From positions 310,001-374,000 of the forward strand of contig NZ_FOFG01000002.1 in assembly GCF_900110915.1 (NCBI RefSeq): a stretch of 64,000 nucleotides of DNA, in the 5' to 3' direction. Positions 8,488 through 18,458 of the stretch are shown piece after piece (position 1 is the stretch's first letter; every line of letters begins with the position of its first letter). A program made the translations under genes and the position numbers. The stretch comes from Faunimonas pinastri. Its GTDB lineage: Bacteria > Pseudomonadota > Alphaproteobacteria > Rhizobiales > Afifellaceae. The notes under the pieces were generated by a model. It saw only the letters and a list, made by a program, of their open reading frames with translations. It searched no databases and was not told where the DNA came from.

Positions 8488-8690
8488 TGGCTGGAGGCCT
8501 GCATTCTTAAGAAACGAAGAAACGTATGATCCTTCTATACTATCCCTTGTTGTTCGTTGCACTGCCGAAGAAGCGAAACGTACAGAAAAGTTAACGGGTG
8601 CACGCTTTTCTCGGGCCGAGACGATTGCTGCGGTGCGAAAGCGTCCCGCAGGTGCTTGAATGCAGCGCTCGGGGTGCCTAGAGCATTCCC

Positions 8691-10586
8691 ATGCTTCAGA
8701 TTTCCGATTTGACATTGCGGGTCGCCGGCCGGCCCCTGATCGAAGGCGCGAGCGTCTCCATCCCAGACGGGGCCAAGGTGGGGCTTGTCGGCCGCAATGG
8801 CGCCGGCAAATCCACCCTGTTTCGCGCGGTCAGCGGCGAGATCTCGCCGGATGGCGGCACGCTTTCCCTGCCGAAGGGCATGCGGCTCGGCCGCGTCGAG
8901 CAGGAGGTGCCGAGCGGGCCGATCAGCCTGATCGACACCGTTCTGTCCGCCGATCGCGAGCGCACCGCCCTGATGGCGGAGGCGGAGACCGCGACCGATC
9001 CTCACCGCATCTCCGAAATCCACACCCGGCTTTTCGACATCGGCGCGCACGAGGCGGAATCCCGCGCCGCTCGCATTCTGCACGGCCTCGGCTTCAGCAC
9101 GGAAGCGCAGCAGCGGCCCTGCTCGGATTTCTCCGGCGGCTGGCGCATGCGCGTGGCGCTCGCAGGCGTGCTCTTCTCCGAGCCGGATCTGCTGCTCCTG
9201 GACGAGCCTACCAACTATCTCGATCTGGAAGGCACGCTCTGGCTGGAGCGCTACATCGCGCGCTATCCGCGCACCGCGCTGATCATCAGCCATGATCGCG
9301 ACCTCCTGAACAATGCGGTCGATTCCATCATCCACCTCAGCGACCGCAAGCTGACCTTCTGGCGTGGCGGCTACGACCAGTTCGAGCGCCAGTTCCGTGA
9401 GCAGCAGCTTCTGCAGGGCAAGCAGAAGGCCAAGCAGGACGCGCAGCGCAAGCACATGGAGGCGTTCGTCGAGCGCTTCCGGGCAACGGCGAGCAAGGCC
9501 CGGCAGGCGCAGTCCCGCCTCAAGGCGCTGTCCAAGCTCCAGCCGATCGCTGAAATCTCATCCGATTCCGTGCTGCCCTTCCGCTTCCCCGACCCGGAGC
9601 GCAAGGCGGCGCCGCCGATCATCCGCATGGAGAACGTCACCGTCGGCTACGAGCCGGGCAAGGCGATCCTTTCCAAGCTCAACATCCGCATCGACGATGA
9701 TGACCGCATCGCGCTGCTCGGCACCAACGGCAACGGCAAGTCCACTTTTGCCAAGCTGATCGCCGGTGCGCTCGAACCGCAGGCCGGCGACCTCACGCGC
9801 GCCACCAAGCTGAAGATCGGCTTCTTCGCGCAGCATCAGATGGAATCGCTGATCCCCGGCGACAGCGCCGTCGACCATGTGCGCCAGCTGATGAAGGGCT
9901 CGTCGGAGGCGCAGGTTCGTGCCCGCGTCTCGCAAATGGGGCTTGCGACGCAGAAGATGGATACCGCGGCGCGCGACCTCTCCGGCGGTGAGAAGGCTCG
10001 GCTGATGATGGGCATCGCCGCGTTCGACAGTCCGCATCTGCTGATCCTGGACGAGCCGACCAACCACCTCGATATCGACAGCCGCGAGGCGCTGGTGCAT
10101 GCGCTCAACGAATACAACGGCGCCGTTATCCTGATCAGCCACGACCGGCATCTGCTGGAAGCCTCGGCCGATCGGCTCTGGCTTGTCGCCAATGGCGGCG
10201 TCTCCGCCTATGATGGCGATCTGGAGGATTATCGGCGGCTGATCATCAGCGGCGCCGACGGCAAGGACAGCGGCAAGAGCAAGGGGTCGAAAGGCTCATC
10301 GCAACAGGATGCGCGACGCGAGGCGGCAGAAAAGCGCGAGCAGCTGGCGCCGTTGCGCAAGTCGCTCAAGGACCGGGAAACGCAGATGGAGCGGGTCCGC
10401 AAGGAGATCGCGAAGCTCGATGGCGAACTCGCCGATCCGACGCTTTACGATCGCAACCCGCACCGCGCGGCGCAGGCCGCGAAACGCCGGGCTTCGCAGG
10501 TAAGCCTGCTGGAAGAGATCGAGGCGGAGTGGCTGGAGATCTCCGAGCAGATCGAGAGGGCCGAGGCCGAGCTCACCGCCGCCTGA
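8691..10586 (+). CDS. ABC-F family ATPase (YheS/Uup type)
   Basis: Soluble tandem ABC ATPase of 631 residues with no membrane segments, the hallmark of ABC-F translation factors that act at the ribosomal E site. The first cassette has Walker A GRNGAGKST (34-42), signature SGGWRMRVAL (148) and Walker B LLLLDEPTNYLD. The charged inter-domain linker (about 225-285, rich in Q, R, K) is the ABC-F P-site tRNA interaction motif. The second cassette has GTNGNGKST (344), SGGEKARL (431) and LLILDEPTNHLD. A basic, coiled-coil C-terminal domain (about 520-631) resembles that of YheS or Uup. Resistance-type members cannot be excluded, but the sequence looks housekeeping. It is convergent with holC, with six bases between. 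Confidence 0.95.
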   Translation: MLQISDLTLRVAGRPLIEGASVSIPDGAKVGLVGRNGAGKSTLFRAVSGEISPDGGTLSLPKGMRLGRVEQEVPSGPISLIDTVLSADRERTALMAEAETATDPHRISEIHTRLFDIGAHEAESRAARILHGLGFSTEAQQRPCSDFSGGWRMRVALAGVLFSEPDLLLLDEPTNYLDLEGTLWLERYIARYPRTALIISHDRDLLNNAVDSIIHLSDRKLTFWRGGYDQFERQFREQQLLQGKQKAKQDAQRKHMEAFVERFRATASKARQAQSRLKALSKLQPIAEISSDSVLPFRFPDPERKAAPPIIRMENVTVGYEPGKAILSKLNIRIDDDDRIALLGTNGNGKSTFAKLIAGALEPQAGDLTRATKLKIGFFAQHQMESLIPGDSAVDHVRQLMKGSSEAQVRARVSQMGLATQKMDTAARDLSGGEKARLMMGIAAFDSPHLLILDEPTNHLDIDSREALVHALNEYNGAVILISHDRHLLEASADRLWLVANGGVSAYDGDLEDYRRLIISGADGKDSGKSKGSKGSSQQDARREAAEKREQLAPLRKSLKDRETQMERVRKEIAKLDGELADPTLYDRNPHRAAQAAKRRASQVSLLEEIEAEWLEISEQIERAEAELTAA

Positions 10587-10592
10587 TGCCGG

Positions 10593-11042
10593 TCAGCCCG
10601 CCTTGCGCCAGCGGCCATCCTCGTCCTGCCGCCAGTAGGTGACGTCGCAGCCGACCGCCTTGGCTTCCTTCCAGCTGGTGCGAGCCAGCTGGATGCCTTC
10701 CGCATCGCCGCCGTCGAAGAGGAAGACGAAGCGCTCGTAGCCTTCGAAGGCTTCCGGGCGCGCGCCGTCCACGAAGAAGCGCACCTGCGCGGCATTCGGA
10801 TTGTCGCTGCCGGTCGTCAGCCAGATCGGCTGCAGTTCGGCGTGGCCGTCGGCCGACGTCCCGTGCGGCAGGAAAGAGGAATCGTCAAACGTCCAGAGAT
10901 GGCCGTCCAGCACCTGCAGACGCTCGTCGGACCCGACCTGGATTCCGACGTTCCATCCCCTCTGCAAACTGCGGGCGAGGAGATCCGGCAGAACGCGCTC
11001 CAGCGGAACGCGCTCCAGATGGTAGAACAGCACTTCAGCCAT
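10593..11042 (-). CDS. holC: DNA polymerase III chi subunit
   Basis: Chi subunit of the clamp-loader complex, which links DNA polymerase III to single-strand binding protein. The 149 residues show the family pattern: FYHLERVPLERVLPDLLARS at the start, the LWTFDDSSFLPHG segment, and a C-terminal FLFDGGDAEGIQLAR. It lies 66 bp downstream of pepA on the same strand, the usual alphaproteobacterial pepA-holC pairing, so the two are probably cotranscribed. A GGAGGGGCC ribosome-binding region precedes the ATG. Confidence 0.95.
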   Translation of the reverse strand: MAEVLFYHLERVPLERVLPDLLARSLQRGWNVGIQVGSDERLQVLDGHLWTFDDSSFLPHGTSADGHAELQPIWLTTGSDNPNAAQVRFFVDGARPEAFEGYERFVFLFDGGDAEGIQLARTSWKEAKAVGCDVTYWRQDEDGRWRKAG

Positions 11043-11108
11043 TCAGGCCCCTCCCCGGAACCGGGCGCCTGCCCCGCGAACGGAGCGCCGGTTCGGCGCC
11101 CTGCCGCC

Positions 11109-12611
11109 TCAGCCCTGCTTCTCGAAACGGTCGCGCACATACTGGTCGAGCAGGCGCACGCCGAAGCCCGAGGCCCAGGACGTGTTCACCTCGTCGGCGG
11201 GAGAGCCCATCGCCGTACCCGCGATGTCGAGATGCGCCCAGGGCGTTTCGTTCTTGATGAAACGGTGCAGGAACTCCGCCGCCGCGATCGAGCCGCCCCA
11301 GCGCGGGCCGACATTCTTCATGTCCGCGAACTTGGAATCGATGAGCTTGTCGTATTCCGGGCCGATCGGCAGGCGCCACAGCTTTTCGCCGGTGATGCGG
11401 CCGGCCCTGGCGAGATCTTCCGACAGGGCGTCGTCATTGCTGAACATGCCGGCGTAGAAATTGCCGAGCGCCACGATGATCGCGCCGGTCAGGGTCGCGA
11501 GATCGACGATCGCGACCGGCTGGACCACGTCCTGAATGTAATCGAGGATATCGGCCAGCACGAGACGGCCTTCGGCGTCCGTGTTGATGACTTCGATGGT
11601 CTGGCCGGAGCGCGAGGTGACGATGTCGCCCGGGCGCTGCGCATTGCCGTCCGGCATGTTCTCCACGAGGCCGACGATGCCGACCGCGTTCACCTTGGCC
11701 TTGCGGGCGGCCAGAGCGCGCATGACGCCGGAAACCGCCGCCGCGCCGCCCATGTCGCCCTTCATGTCCTCCATGCCGGCGGCCGGCTTGATGGAGATGC
11801 CGCCGGTATCGAAGACGACGCCCTTGCCGACGAAGGCGACCGGCTTTTCGCCGGAAGCGCCGCCGTTCCACCGCATGACGACGACGCGCGCCGGACGGAC
11901 GGAGCCCTGCGCGACACCCAGCAGCGCGCCCATCTTCTCCTTGGCGAGCGCGTTTTCGTCCAGTACCTCGACCTGCAGCCCGACTTCGGAGAGCGCGGCG
12001 AGGCGATCGGCGAATTCCACCGGACCGAGGATGTTGGAGGGCTCGTTGACGAGGTCGCGCGCGAGATAGACGGATCTGGCCATCTCGGCGGAGACCGTCC
12101 AGGCGGCGCCCGCCGCATCCGGGTCCGCCAGGGCGATCGTCACCGTGCGCGCGCCGGAGGTTTCGTCCTCGTCCTTTTTCTTCGTCTTGTAGAGGTCGAA
12201 GGAATAGGCGCGCATCGCGAAGCCGAGCGCGACTTCCGCCGCCTGTTCCGCCGTGATGGCTTCGCCATCCGGCCGTTCCAGCACCAGCGTCAGATCGCCG
12301 GTGGAAAACGTCCCGGCGATGACGCCGCCGAGCTTCAGCCATTCCACCGGCTTGGCGGCCGAGGGCTCACCGATGCCGATTGCCACCAGCCGGTCGATGC
12401 CGCCGTCGCCGGGAGCCAGCAGCTGCAGCGTCTTCAGCGCGTTGCCGGTGAATTTGGAGGCGACGGCGGCCCGTTTAACCCGCTCGGCAAGGCCTGCCTG
12501 AAGCCCGGACGCACTGTTTGCCAGCGCAAGGTTTCCATTCGTCAAGACGGCGAGCGAGCCCGTGGCGGCACCGCCGAGTTTCACGAATTTGACATCAGGA
12601 AGCACGGCCAT
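11109..12611 (-). CDS. pepA: Leucyl aminopeptidase (M17)
   Basis: Cytosolic two-metal aminopeptidase of 500 residues that removes N-terminal residues from peptides. The catalytic C-terminal half contains VGKGVVFDTGGISIKP, the metal-binding GMEDMKGDMGGAAAV and the M17 signature NTDAEGRL at residues 343-350. The N-terminal macro-like domain is normal in length. In some bacteria PepA also acts as a DNA-binding regulator; nothing here tests that. It is divergent from lptF, an arrangement conserved widely in proteobacteria. Confidence 0.97.
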   Translation of the reverse strand: MAVLPDVKFVKLGGAATGSLAVLTNGNLALANSASGLQAGLAERVKRAAVASKFTGNALKTLQLLAPGDGGIDRLVAIGIGEPSAAKPVEWLKLGGVIAGTFSTGDLTLVLERPDGEAITAEQAAEVALGFAMRAYSFDLYKTKKKDEDETSGARTVTIALADPDAAGAAWTVSAEMARSVYLARDLVNEPSNILGPVEFADRLAALSEVGLQVEVLDENALAKEKMGALLGVAQGSVRPARVVVMRWNGGASGEKPVAFVGKGVVFDTGGISIKPAAGMEDMKGDMGGAAAVSGVMRALAARKAKVNAVGIVGLVENMPDGNAQRPGDIVTSRSGQTIEVINTDAEGRLVLADILDYIQDVVQPVAIVDLATLTGAIIVALGNFYAGMFSNDDALSEDLARAGRITGEKLWRLPIGPEYDKLIDSKFADMKNVGPRWGGSIAAAEFLHRFIKNETPWAHLDIAGTAMGSPADEVNTSWASGFGVRLLDQYVRDRFEKQG

Positions 12612-12663
12612 GTTCTCGCCTCAACGGTCATAGACAGGGATTTTCAAGCACTTACACCAAGGG

Positions 12664-12692
12664 GATACACTGCCACCCACTCTCTGCGTCAA
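12664..12692 (-). promoter_or_regulatory. Candidate promoter of pepA-holC
   Basis: On the minus strand TTGACG (12692-12687), 17 bp and TGTATC (12669-12664) precede pepA, with a predicted start about 45 bases before its ATG. The -35 is good and the -10 is only moderate. Confidence 0.4.
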
Positions 12693-12790
12693 GGCAATTC
12701 CATGCTAGGACGCATTCAGGGAATGTTAGGTATGAGTCCCCATCGTCGCCCCTTCCAGGGAGGCGACGGCCTTCTGAAGCAGGATAGCGG

Positions 12791-13990
12791 ATGTCACTGT
12801 TCGAGAGATATGTCTTCAGGCGGGCAACGAGCATCTTCATGCTCACGCTTTGCGCGCTCGTGGGCACGCTCTGGATGACGCAGGTCCTGCGCGAGCTGGA
12901 CGTTGTCACCGCCAAGGGCCAGACCATCTGGATCTTCCTCGTCATGACGCTGCTCGCCATGCCGGCGATCATCCAGGTCATCGCGCCCATCGCGTTCCTC
13001 GTCGCCTCGCTGGTGACCCTCAACGGGCTGAACGGCGACAGCGAGATGGCCGCGATCTCCGCCGCGGGCGCCTCGCGAAAGGTCGTGATCAAGCCGATCG
13101 TGACGCTGGCGGTCATCGTGATGATCGGCGTGGCGATCCTTCACCATTTCGTTGCGCCCGGGAGCCTGCAGGGGCTGCGCGGCGTCGTCACGCGCGTTCG
13201 CGCCGATCTCATTTCCACGCTCGTGAAGGACGGCGGCTTCCGCACCGTGGAAGAAGGCCTGACGATGCATATCCGCGAAAAGGCGCCGGACGGCAGCTTT
13301 CGCGGCATCTTCGTCAGCGACGACCGCAGCCCCGACGAGTCGCTGCAATACACGGCCCAGCAGGGGCTGCTGGTGGAAAACGACGACGGCTCGTTCCTTA
13401 TCCTGAAGGACGGCGATCTCATTCGCGAAAACCGGCAGACCGGGTCCAACAGCGTGGTCGACTTCCAGACATACGCGCTCGACCTCAGCGAGTTGACGGC
13501 CAGCAACTCGGCGACGCAGAGCTACAAGCCGCGCGAGCGCATGACGACCTATCTCCTGCACCCGGATCCGGATGACGCCTATCTGAAGCGCTATCCCGAG
13601 CGGTTCGACGCCGAGCTGCACGACCGCATCACGGCGCCGCTCTATACGCTCGCCTTCGCCTTCATCGTTCTGACCTTCTTCAGCCGCCCGCGGACCAACC
13701 GGCAGGACCGCAGTCTGGCACTCGCCTCCGCCGTGGTGATCGCGCTGATCCTGCGCGCCATCGGCTTCGCCCTCGTCGCATCCGCGAATTCCTCCACGGC
13801 CGTGATCCCGCTGATGTATATCGTGCCGCTCGCAGGCATCGCACTCTCGTTCTTCACCATGGTAAGCGGTCGCGCGATGCCCATGCCGGCCTTCCTCTCC
13901 CAGACGCTGGACGCCATCGGGCGCGTCGGTCAGCGGGTTGCAGCGCGGCTCGGCCTGACGCGGCCACGCCTCGCCGGAGAGGGCCGCTGA
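12791..13990 (+). CDS. lptF: LPS export ABC transporter permease LptF
   Basis: Inner-membrane permease of the LptB2FG complex that extracts lipopolysaccharide from the membrane and drives it along the Lpt bridge. The 399 residues show the expected topology: three membrane helices near the start (SIFMLTLCALVGTLW; LVMTLLAMPAIIQVIA; VTLAVIVMIGVAILHHFV), a periplasmic beta-jellyroll domain (about 130-270), and three more helices at the end (TLAFAFIVLTFFSR onward). It overlaps lptG by one base, so the pair is translationally coupled. Confidence 0.97.
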   Translation: MSLFERYVFRRATSIFMLTLCALVGTLWMTQVLRELDVVTAKGQTIWIFLVMTLLAMPAIIQVIAPIAFLVASLVTLNGLNGDSEMAAISAAGASRKVVIKPIVTLAVIVMIGVAILHHFVAPGSLQGLRGVVTRVRADLISTLVKDGGFRTVEEGLTMHIREKAPDGSFRGIFVSDDRSPDESLQYTAQQGLLVENDDGSFLILKDGDLIRENRQTGSNSVVDFQTYALDLSELTASNSATQSYKPRERMTTYLLHPDPDDAYLKRYPERFDAELHDRITAPLYTLAFAFIVLTFFSRPRTNRQDRSLALASAVVIALILRAIGFALVASANSSTAVIPLMYIVPLAGIALSFFTMVSGRAMPMPAFLSQTLDAIGRVGQRVAARLGLTRPRLAGEGR

Positions 13991-15072
13991 TGCTGCCGGG
14001 TATCCTCAATCGCTACATCGCCCGCCGCTTCATCTCGTATCTGCTGCTGGTGGTGATCTCCGTCTACCTCATCATGTTCCTGGTGGATTTCCTGGAGCTG
14101 GTCCGCCGGCTCAGCGACAAGCCGAACTTCGGCGCCTTCGAGGCGATCCTGATGTCGTTGATGCGGACGCCGCAGCTTCTGGAGCTGCTGCTGCCCTTTA
14201 TCTTCCTGTTTTCCTCGATGCTGTGCCTGTTCAGCCTGTCGCGGAAGCTGGAACTCGTGGTGGCCCGGGCAAGCGGCATTTCCGCCTGGGGTTTCCTCGC
14301 CGCGCCGTTCATGATCGCCATCGCGGTCGGCCTGTTCTCCAGCCTCGCCCTGAACCCGATCGCGACGACGCTCAAGGATCGGGCCGATGCCATGGAAGCC
14401 ACCATGGACAATTCCACGGATTCGCCTGACCAGGGCGGCGTCTGGTTCCGGCAGGACGGCTCGGCTGGCCCTTCCATCGTCTATGCCAAGCATTTCGATG
14501 CCGACACGCTGACGCTGCAGGGCGTGGTGGTCTTCCTGCTGGAGCGGAGCGGCGCCTTCCGGCAAAAGCTCGTCGCCCCTTCCGCGACCTACGCCGACGG
14601 CGCCTGGACGATCCACAACGCCACGGTGAGTTCCGCCTCCGCCGCGCCGACCGGCGTTTCCAGCTTCACCCTGCCGACGAACCTGTCGACCACGGAACTG
14701 CAGCACACGCTGTCCGAGCCGGATGTCTACTCCATCTGGTCGCTGCCGGACGCGATTCGAACCGCCCGGCGGACCGGCCTCAACACCGATCGCGTGCGCC
14801 TCGCCTTCCACCTTTTGCTGGAGCGGCCGCTCTATCTTCTGGCAATGGTGGGGATAGCCGCGACCGTCAGCCTGAGACTTGTCCGCTACGGCGGGACGGG
14901 ACGTCTCATTCTCACTGGCGTGGGTGCCGGCTTTCTGCTTTATGTCGCTACGAAGATCGTGAACGATCTGGGGGGGAACGGTATCATCAACCCGGCTCTT
15001 GCCGCTTGGTCACCAGCCGTGATCGCGCTTGTCTTCGGCGCAACGGCCCTGCTCCATCAGGAGGACGGATGA
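13990..15072 (+). CDS. lptG: LPS export ABC transporter permease LptG
   Basis: Second permease of LptB2FG, 360 residues. It has three N-terminal membrane helices including YLLLVVISVYLIMFLVDFLE, a cytoplasmic coupling region SLSRKLELVVARASGISAW, a periplasmic domain, and C-terminal helices beginning PLYLLAMVGIAATVSLRL. The ATG shares a base with the lptF stop (TGATG) and the gene overlaps lptD by four bases. The ATPase lptB is not in the window, as is usual. Confidence 0.97.
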   Translation: MLPGILNRYIARRFISYLLLVVISVYLIMFLVDFLELVRRLSDKPNFGAFEAILMSLMRTPQLLELLLPFIFLFSSMLCLFSLSRKLELVVARASGISAWGFLAAPFMIAIAVGLFSSLALNPIATTLKDRADAMEATMDNSTDSPDQGGVWFRQDGSAGPSIVYAKHFDADTLTLQGVVVFLLERSGAFRQKLVAPSATYADGAWTIHNATVSSASAAPTGVSSFTLPTNLSTTELQHTLSEPDVYSIWSLPDAIRTARRTGLNTDRVRLAFHLLLERPLYLLAMVGIAATVSLRLVRYGGTGRLILTGVGAGFLLYVATKIVNDLGGNGIINPALAAWSPAVIALVFGATALLHQEDG

Positions 15073-17402
15073 CCGGCTCAGCACTCCCCGTGAACCGCAT
15101 TCCCCGGATGACCTCGCGCGTGTTCCGTACCCTTCTCCTGGCCTGCTCCGCGCTGGTCCTCGCCACGGCTCCGCTGCAGGCGCAAAGCCTCGGCCCCTCG
15201 CTCGGCGCGCCGAACGTGAAGCCCGGCGAGAAGATGCTGCTGGAAGCCGACCAGCTGGTCTACGATTTCGATCGCAAGCTGGTTTCCGCCGTAGGCTCGG
15301 TGGAGATCTATTACGGTCCTTATGTCGTGGATGCCGGCAAGGTCACCTATGACCAGAACAGCGGCGTGCTGATGGCGTCCGACGGCGTGCGCATCACCGA
15401 TGCGACTGGCAACGTGACCACGGCCCAGACCGCCGACCTGACGGACAACTTCGCCAACGGCTTCATCCAGAGCATCAACGTCGAAACGACGGACCAGGCG
15501 CATTTCTCGGCGGCGTCGGGCGAGCGGCGCGACGGTAACCTGATGATTTTCCGCAAGGGCGTCTACACGGCCTGCGACGAATGCCGGAAGAACCCCGCGC
15601 GTCCGCCGCTCTGGCAGATCAAGGCGACCCGCATCGTCCAGGACAACAACTCGCATACGATCTATTATCGCAATGCGCGGCTGGAATTCTGGGGCATTCC
15701 GGTGGCCTATTTCCCCTACTTCTTCAGCCCCGACAACACGGTGAAGAAGAAGACCGGCTTTCTCGCGCCGACCGTGCATAATTCCAGCTCGCTCGGCTAT
15801 GGCGTCACCACGCCGTTCTTCTGGAATCTCGCGCCGAACTACGACGTCACCTTCTCGCCCAGCGTCTATTCCAAGCAGGGCGTGATGGGACAGTTCGAGT
15901 TCCGCCAGAAGGTCCTGGGCGGCTCCTACATGATCCGGCCGTCCGGCATCATGCAGCAGGACAAGGAAGAGTTCGCGGGCTATAGCGGCGACCGCGATTT
16001 CCGTGGCGGCGTGCAGACGAAGGGCGATTTCAACATCACCCCGCGCTGGGCGTTCGGCTGGGATCTCGCCGCCACCACCGACCGGACCTTCACCCGCGAC
16101 TATCATATCGAGGGCGCGGACACGACGGACCTGACCGAGCAGATCTATCTGACCGGCCGCAGCAACCGCAACAATTTCGCAGCCCGCGCCTACTACTTCA
16201 AGGTGCAGCGCGAGAATACGGTCGATACCGTCAACGGGGTTTCCTACGAACATGACGATCAGGCCGAGCAGGCCATCGTTCATCCCGTCATCGACCATAA
16301 CTATATTCTGAGCCACCCCATCCTGGGCGGCGAGGTTTCTTTCGATTCCAACGTCACGAGCGTGACGCGGGACAAAAGCGATATCCACCACACCACCGAC
16401 GGCAATTTCGTCAGCGGTGCAGCCGGCAATTTCAATCGCGCCGGTACGGATATCACCTGGAAACGCACTGTGATGGGCCCTGCGGGCCAGGTGTTCACGC
16501 CCTTCGCGTACCTGAAGACGGACGTGAACTGGGAGGATTCTTCCGACGACACGACAGGCGTGGGGAACGGGCTCTACCCGCGCGCCATGCCGGCGATCGG
16601 ACTGGACTACCAGTATCCGTTCCTTGCGACCACGAGCTGGCTTACCCAGACGATCACGCCCCGGGCGCAGATCATTGCGCGGCCTAACGAGCAGCACGTC
16701 GGCAAGATCGCCAACGAGGACGCACAAAGCCTCGTCTATGACGACACCACTCTTTTCGAGTGGGACAAGTTCTCCGGCTACGATCGCCAGGAAGGCGGAA
16801 CCCGGGCCAATCTCGGCCTGTCCTACGACGGCGTTCTCTCGAACGGTTACAGTCTTAACGCTTTGTTCGGACAATCGTTCCAGCTGGCCGGCGCGAATTC
16901 CTTCGCGCTGGATGACCAGAACCTAACGGGCATCGATTCAGGCCTCGATACCGACCAGTCCGACTATGTCGGCCGCGTCACGCTCGACAGCGGCCGCGGT
17001 GTCTTCCTGACCACGCGCGGCCGGTTCGACCATGAGGACATGGAGATGAACCGTGGTGAAGTCAGCGCCACGGCTGCTTATGGCCGCAGCAACGCAACCA
17101 TGAGCTACATCTACATGCGCGAGCAGCCGGGTCTCGGCATTCTTGAGGATCGACAGGAAGTGGCGGGGTCGGCCAGCCTGGCCCTCACGAGAAACTGGTC
17201 TGTGCTGGGCGGTCTTACCTACGACCTGAAGAACGACGAGCGTGTGAAGCAGTCGTTCGGCGTCGCCTTCAATAATGACTGCCTGGACCTGAAAGCGACA
17301 TATTCGCAGACTTTGAAAGACTACACCGATCTGGAGGCGGACTCGACGTTCTACCTCCAGCTCAGCCTGCGAACGCTGGGCCAGGTCAGCAGTTCGCAAT
17401 AA
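15069..17402 (+). CDS. lptD: LPS-assembly outer-membrane protein LptD
   Basis: Outer-membrane beta-barrel that inserts lipopolysaccharide into the outer leaflet. I start at ATG 15069, which overlaps the lptG stop as ATGA and gives 777 residues; a second ATG at 15108 sits closer to the signal peptide (FRTLLLACSALVLATAPLQA) and is possible. The periplasmic OstA/LptA-like domain covers about residues 50-150 (LLEADQLVYDFDRKLVSAVG). The LptD C-terminal barrel domain begins near IYYRNARLEFWGIPVAYFPY and continues with many alternating aromatic strands. The Cys pair in CDECRKNP may form a disulfide. The protein should need BamA for insertion and LptE as a plug; neither is here. Confidence 0.97.
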   Translation: MTGSALPVNRIPRMTSRVFRTLLLACSALVLATAPLQAQSLGPSLGAPNVKPGEKMLLEADQLVYDFDRKLVSAVGSVEIYYGPYVVDAGKVTYDQNSGVLMASDGVRITDATGNVTTAQTADLTDNFANGFIQSINVETTDQAHFSAASGERRDGNLMIFRKGVYTACDECRKNPARPPLWQIKATRIVQDNNSHTIYYRNARLEFWGIPVAYFPYFFSPDNTVKKKTGFLAPTVHNSSSLGYGVTTPFFWNLAPNYDVTFSPSVYSKQGVMGQFEFRQKVLGGSYMIRPSGIMQQDKEEFAGYSGDRDFRGGVQTKGDFNITPRWAFGWDLAATTDRTFTRDYHIEGADTTDLTEQIYLTGRSNRNNFAARAYYFKVQRENTVDTVNGVSYEHDDQAEQAIVHPVIDHNYILSHPILGGEVSFDSNVTSVTRDKSDIHHTTDGNFVSGAAGNFNRAGTDITWKRTVMGPAGQVFTPFAYLKTDVNWEDSSDDTTGVGNGLYPRAMPAIGLDYQYPFLATTSWLTQTITPRAQIIARPNEQHVGKIANEDAQSLVYDDTTLFEWDKFSGYDRQEGGTRANLGLSYDGVLSNGYSLNALFGQSFQLAGANSFALDDQNLTGIDSGLDTDQSDYVGRVTLDSGRGVFLTTRGRFDHEDMEMNRGEVSATAAYGRSNATMSYIYMREQPGLGILEDRQEVAGSASLALTRNWSVLGGLTYDLKNDERVKQSFGVAFNNDCLDLKATYSQTLKDYTDLEADSTFYLQLSLRTLGQVSSSQ

Positions 17403-17440
17403 GGCTTGAGCGAAGACGGACATTCAAGAGGTTGAAGATC

Positions 17441-18445
17441 ATGTGGCCGAAGGCCCTGTCAGCAAGAGTTTCGGCGACTTCCCCGAACAGCGTTCGAAAC
17501 GCCCCCCGCCTGTCGCGCCCGCGGACGTTGCTCGCCTTCGCGCTGGCGGCCTCCGCTCTCGTCGGCATGCATTCCGCTCCGGCGATGGCGCAGTCCGCCA
17601 TCAAGGTGATCGTGAACAATCAGCCGATCACCAGCTACGACGTGTCCGCCCGCGCCAAGCTCCTGAAGCTGACCAGCCACGGTAAGGCCGGCGAGAAGCA
17701 GGCCGTCGATGAACTGATCGACGAGACGCTGCAGATGCAGGAAGCGCAGAAGCGTGGCATCAAGGTCTCCGATCAGGAACTCGCCCAGGCTTTCGGCCAG
17801 ATCGCGCAACGCACCAAGCTGCCGCCGGAAAAGCTCGAAATGGCGCTCCGGCAGTCCGGCGTCGATCCGCAGTCGCTGAAGAACCGGATCAAGGCCCAAC
17901 TGCTCTGGAGCCAGGTGGTGCGCGCCCGCTTCCGCGCGACGGTTCAGATCTCCGACCGCGATATCTCCCAGGCTCTCGCCAAGAAAGGCGACGCGGCCGA
18001 GGAGAACAAGAAGGAGAGCATCTCCTCCTACGACGTGCAGCCTGTCGTCTTCGTCGTGCCGAAGCAGAACGGCAGCGGCGTCGAGAGCCAGCGGCAGCAG
18101 GAGGCGAATAGTTTCCGCGCGCGCTACAAGGGCTGCGACACCGCCCTGGCGGTCGCGAAGGCATTTCCCGGCGCTGTCGTCCGTCCGACCGTTCGCCGCG
18201 ACGAAACGGAAGTGAACCCGGATACGGCCAAGGAGCTTGCCGCTACCCCCATCGGCGGCGTGACCAAGCCGGTTCGCATCGACACCGGTTTCCAGGTGCT
18301 CGGCGTCTGCGCCAAGCGCAGCGTGCCCGGCCAGAGCAAGGCAGCCGACAAGGTCAAGGACGAACTCGCCAACGAACAGGGCGACCTTCTTGCCCGCCGC
18401 TACCTCCGCGACCTCCGTGCCGACGCGGTGATCCAGTATCGCTGA
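17441..18445 (+). CDS. surA: SurA-type periplasmic chaperone/peptidyl-prolyl isomerase
   Basis: Periplasmic chaperone expected to escort outer-membrane proteins, possibly LptD itself. I chose ATG 17441 ([10 protein letters not shown], 334 residues) because AAGAGG lies nine bases upstream; the TTG at 17432 adds three residues but has no spacing for an SD. A long signal peptide ends at about APAMAQ. The SurA N-terminal chaperone domain covers about 40-165 ([20 protein letters not shown]). A single rotamase-like domain (about 185-300) is weakly conserved, so isomerase activity is less certain. The gene lies 38 bp after lptD and 13 bp before rsmA, forming one operon. Confidence 0.88.
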   Translation: MWPKALSARVSATSPNSVRNAPRLSRPRTLLAFALAASALVGMHSAPAMAQSAIKVIVNNQPITSYDVSARAKLLKLTSHGKAGEKQAVDELIDETLQMQEAQKRGIKVSDQELAQAFGQIAQRTKLPPEKLEMALRQSGVDPQSLKNRIKAQLLWSQVVRARFRATVQISDRDISQALAKKGDAAEENKKESISSYDVQPVVFVVPKQNGSGVESQRQQEANSFRARYKGCDTALAVAKAFPGAVVRPTVRRDETEVNPDTAKELAATPIGGVTKPVRIDTGFQVLGVCAKRSVPGQSKAADKVKDELANEQGDLLARRYLRDLRADAVIQYR

Positions 18446-18458
18446 CGCACACTCGTCC

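Noticed and set aside
8488-8715. N-terminal extension of the TadG-like protein to 8715
   Set aside because: It would put coding sequence through the divergent promoter region and in front of the typical short cytoplasmic head of TadE/TadG proteins; the added residues lack any family pattern.
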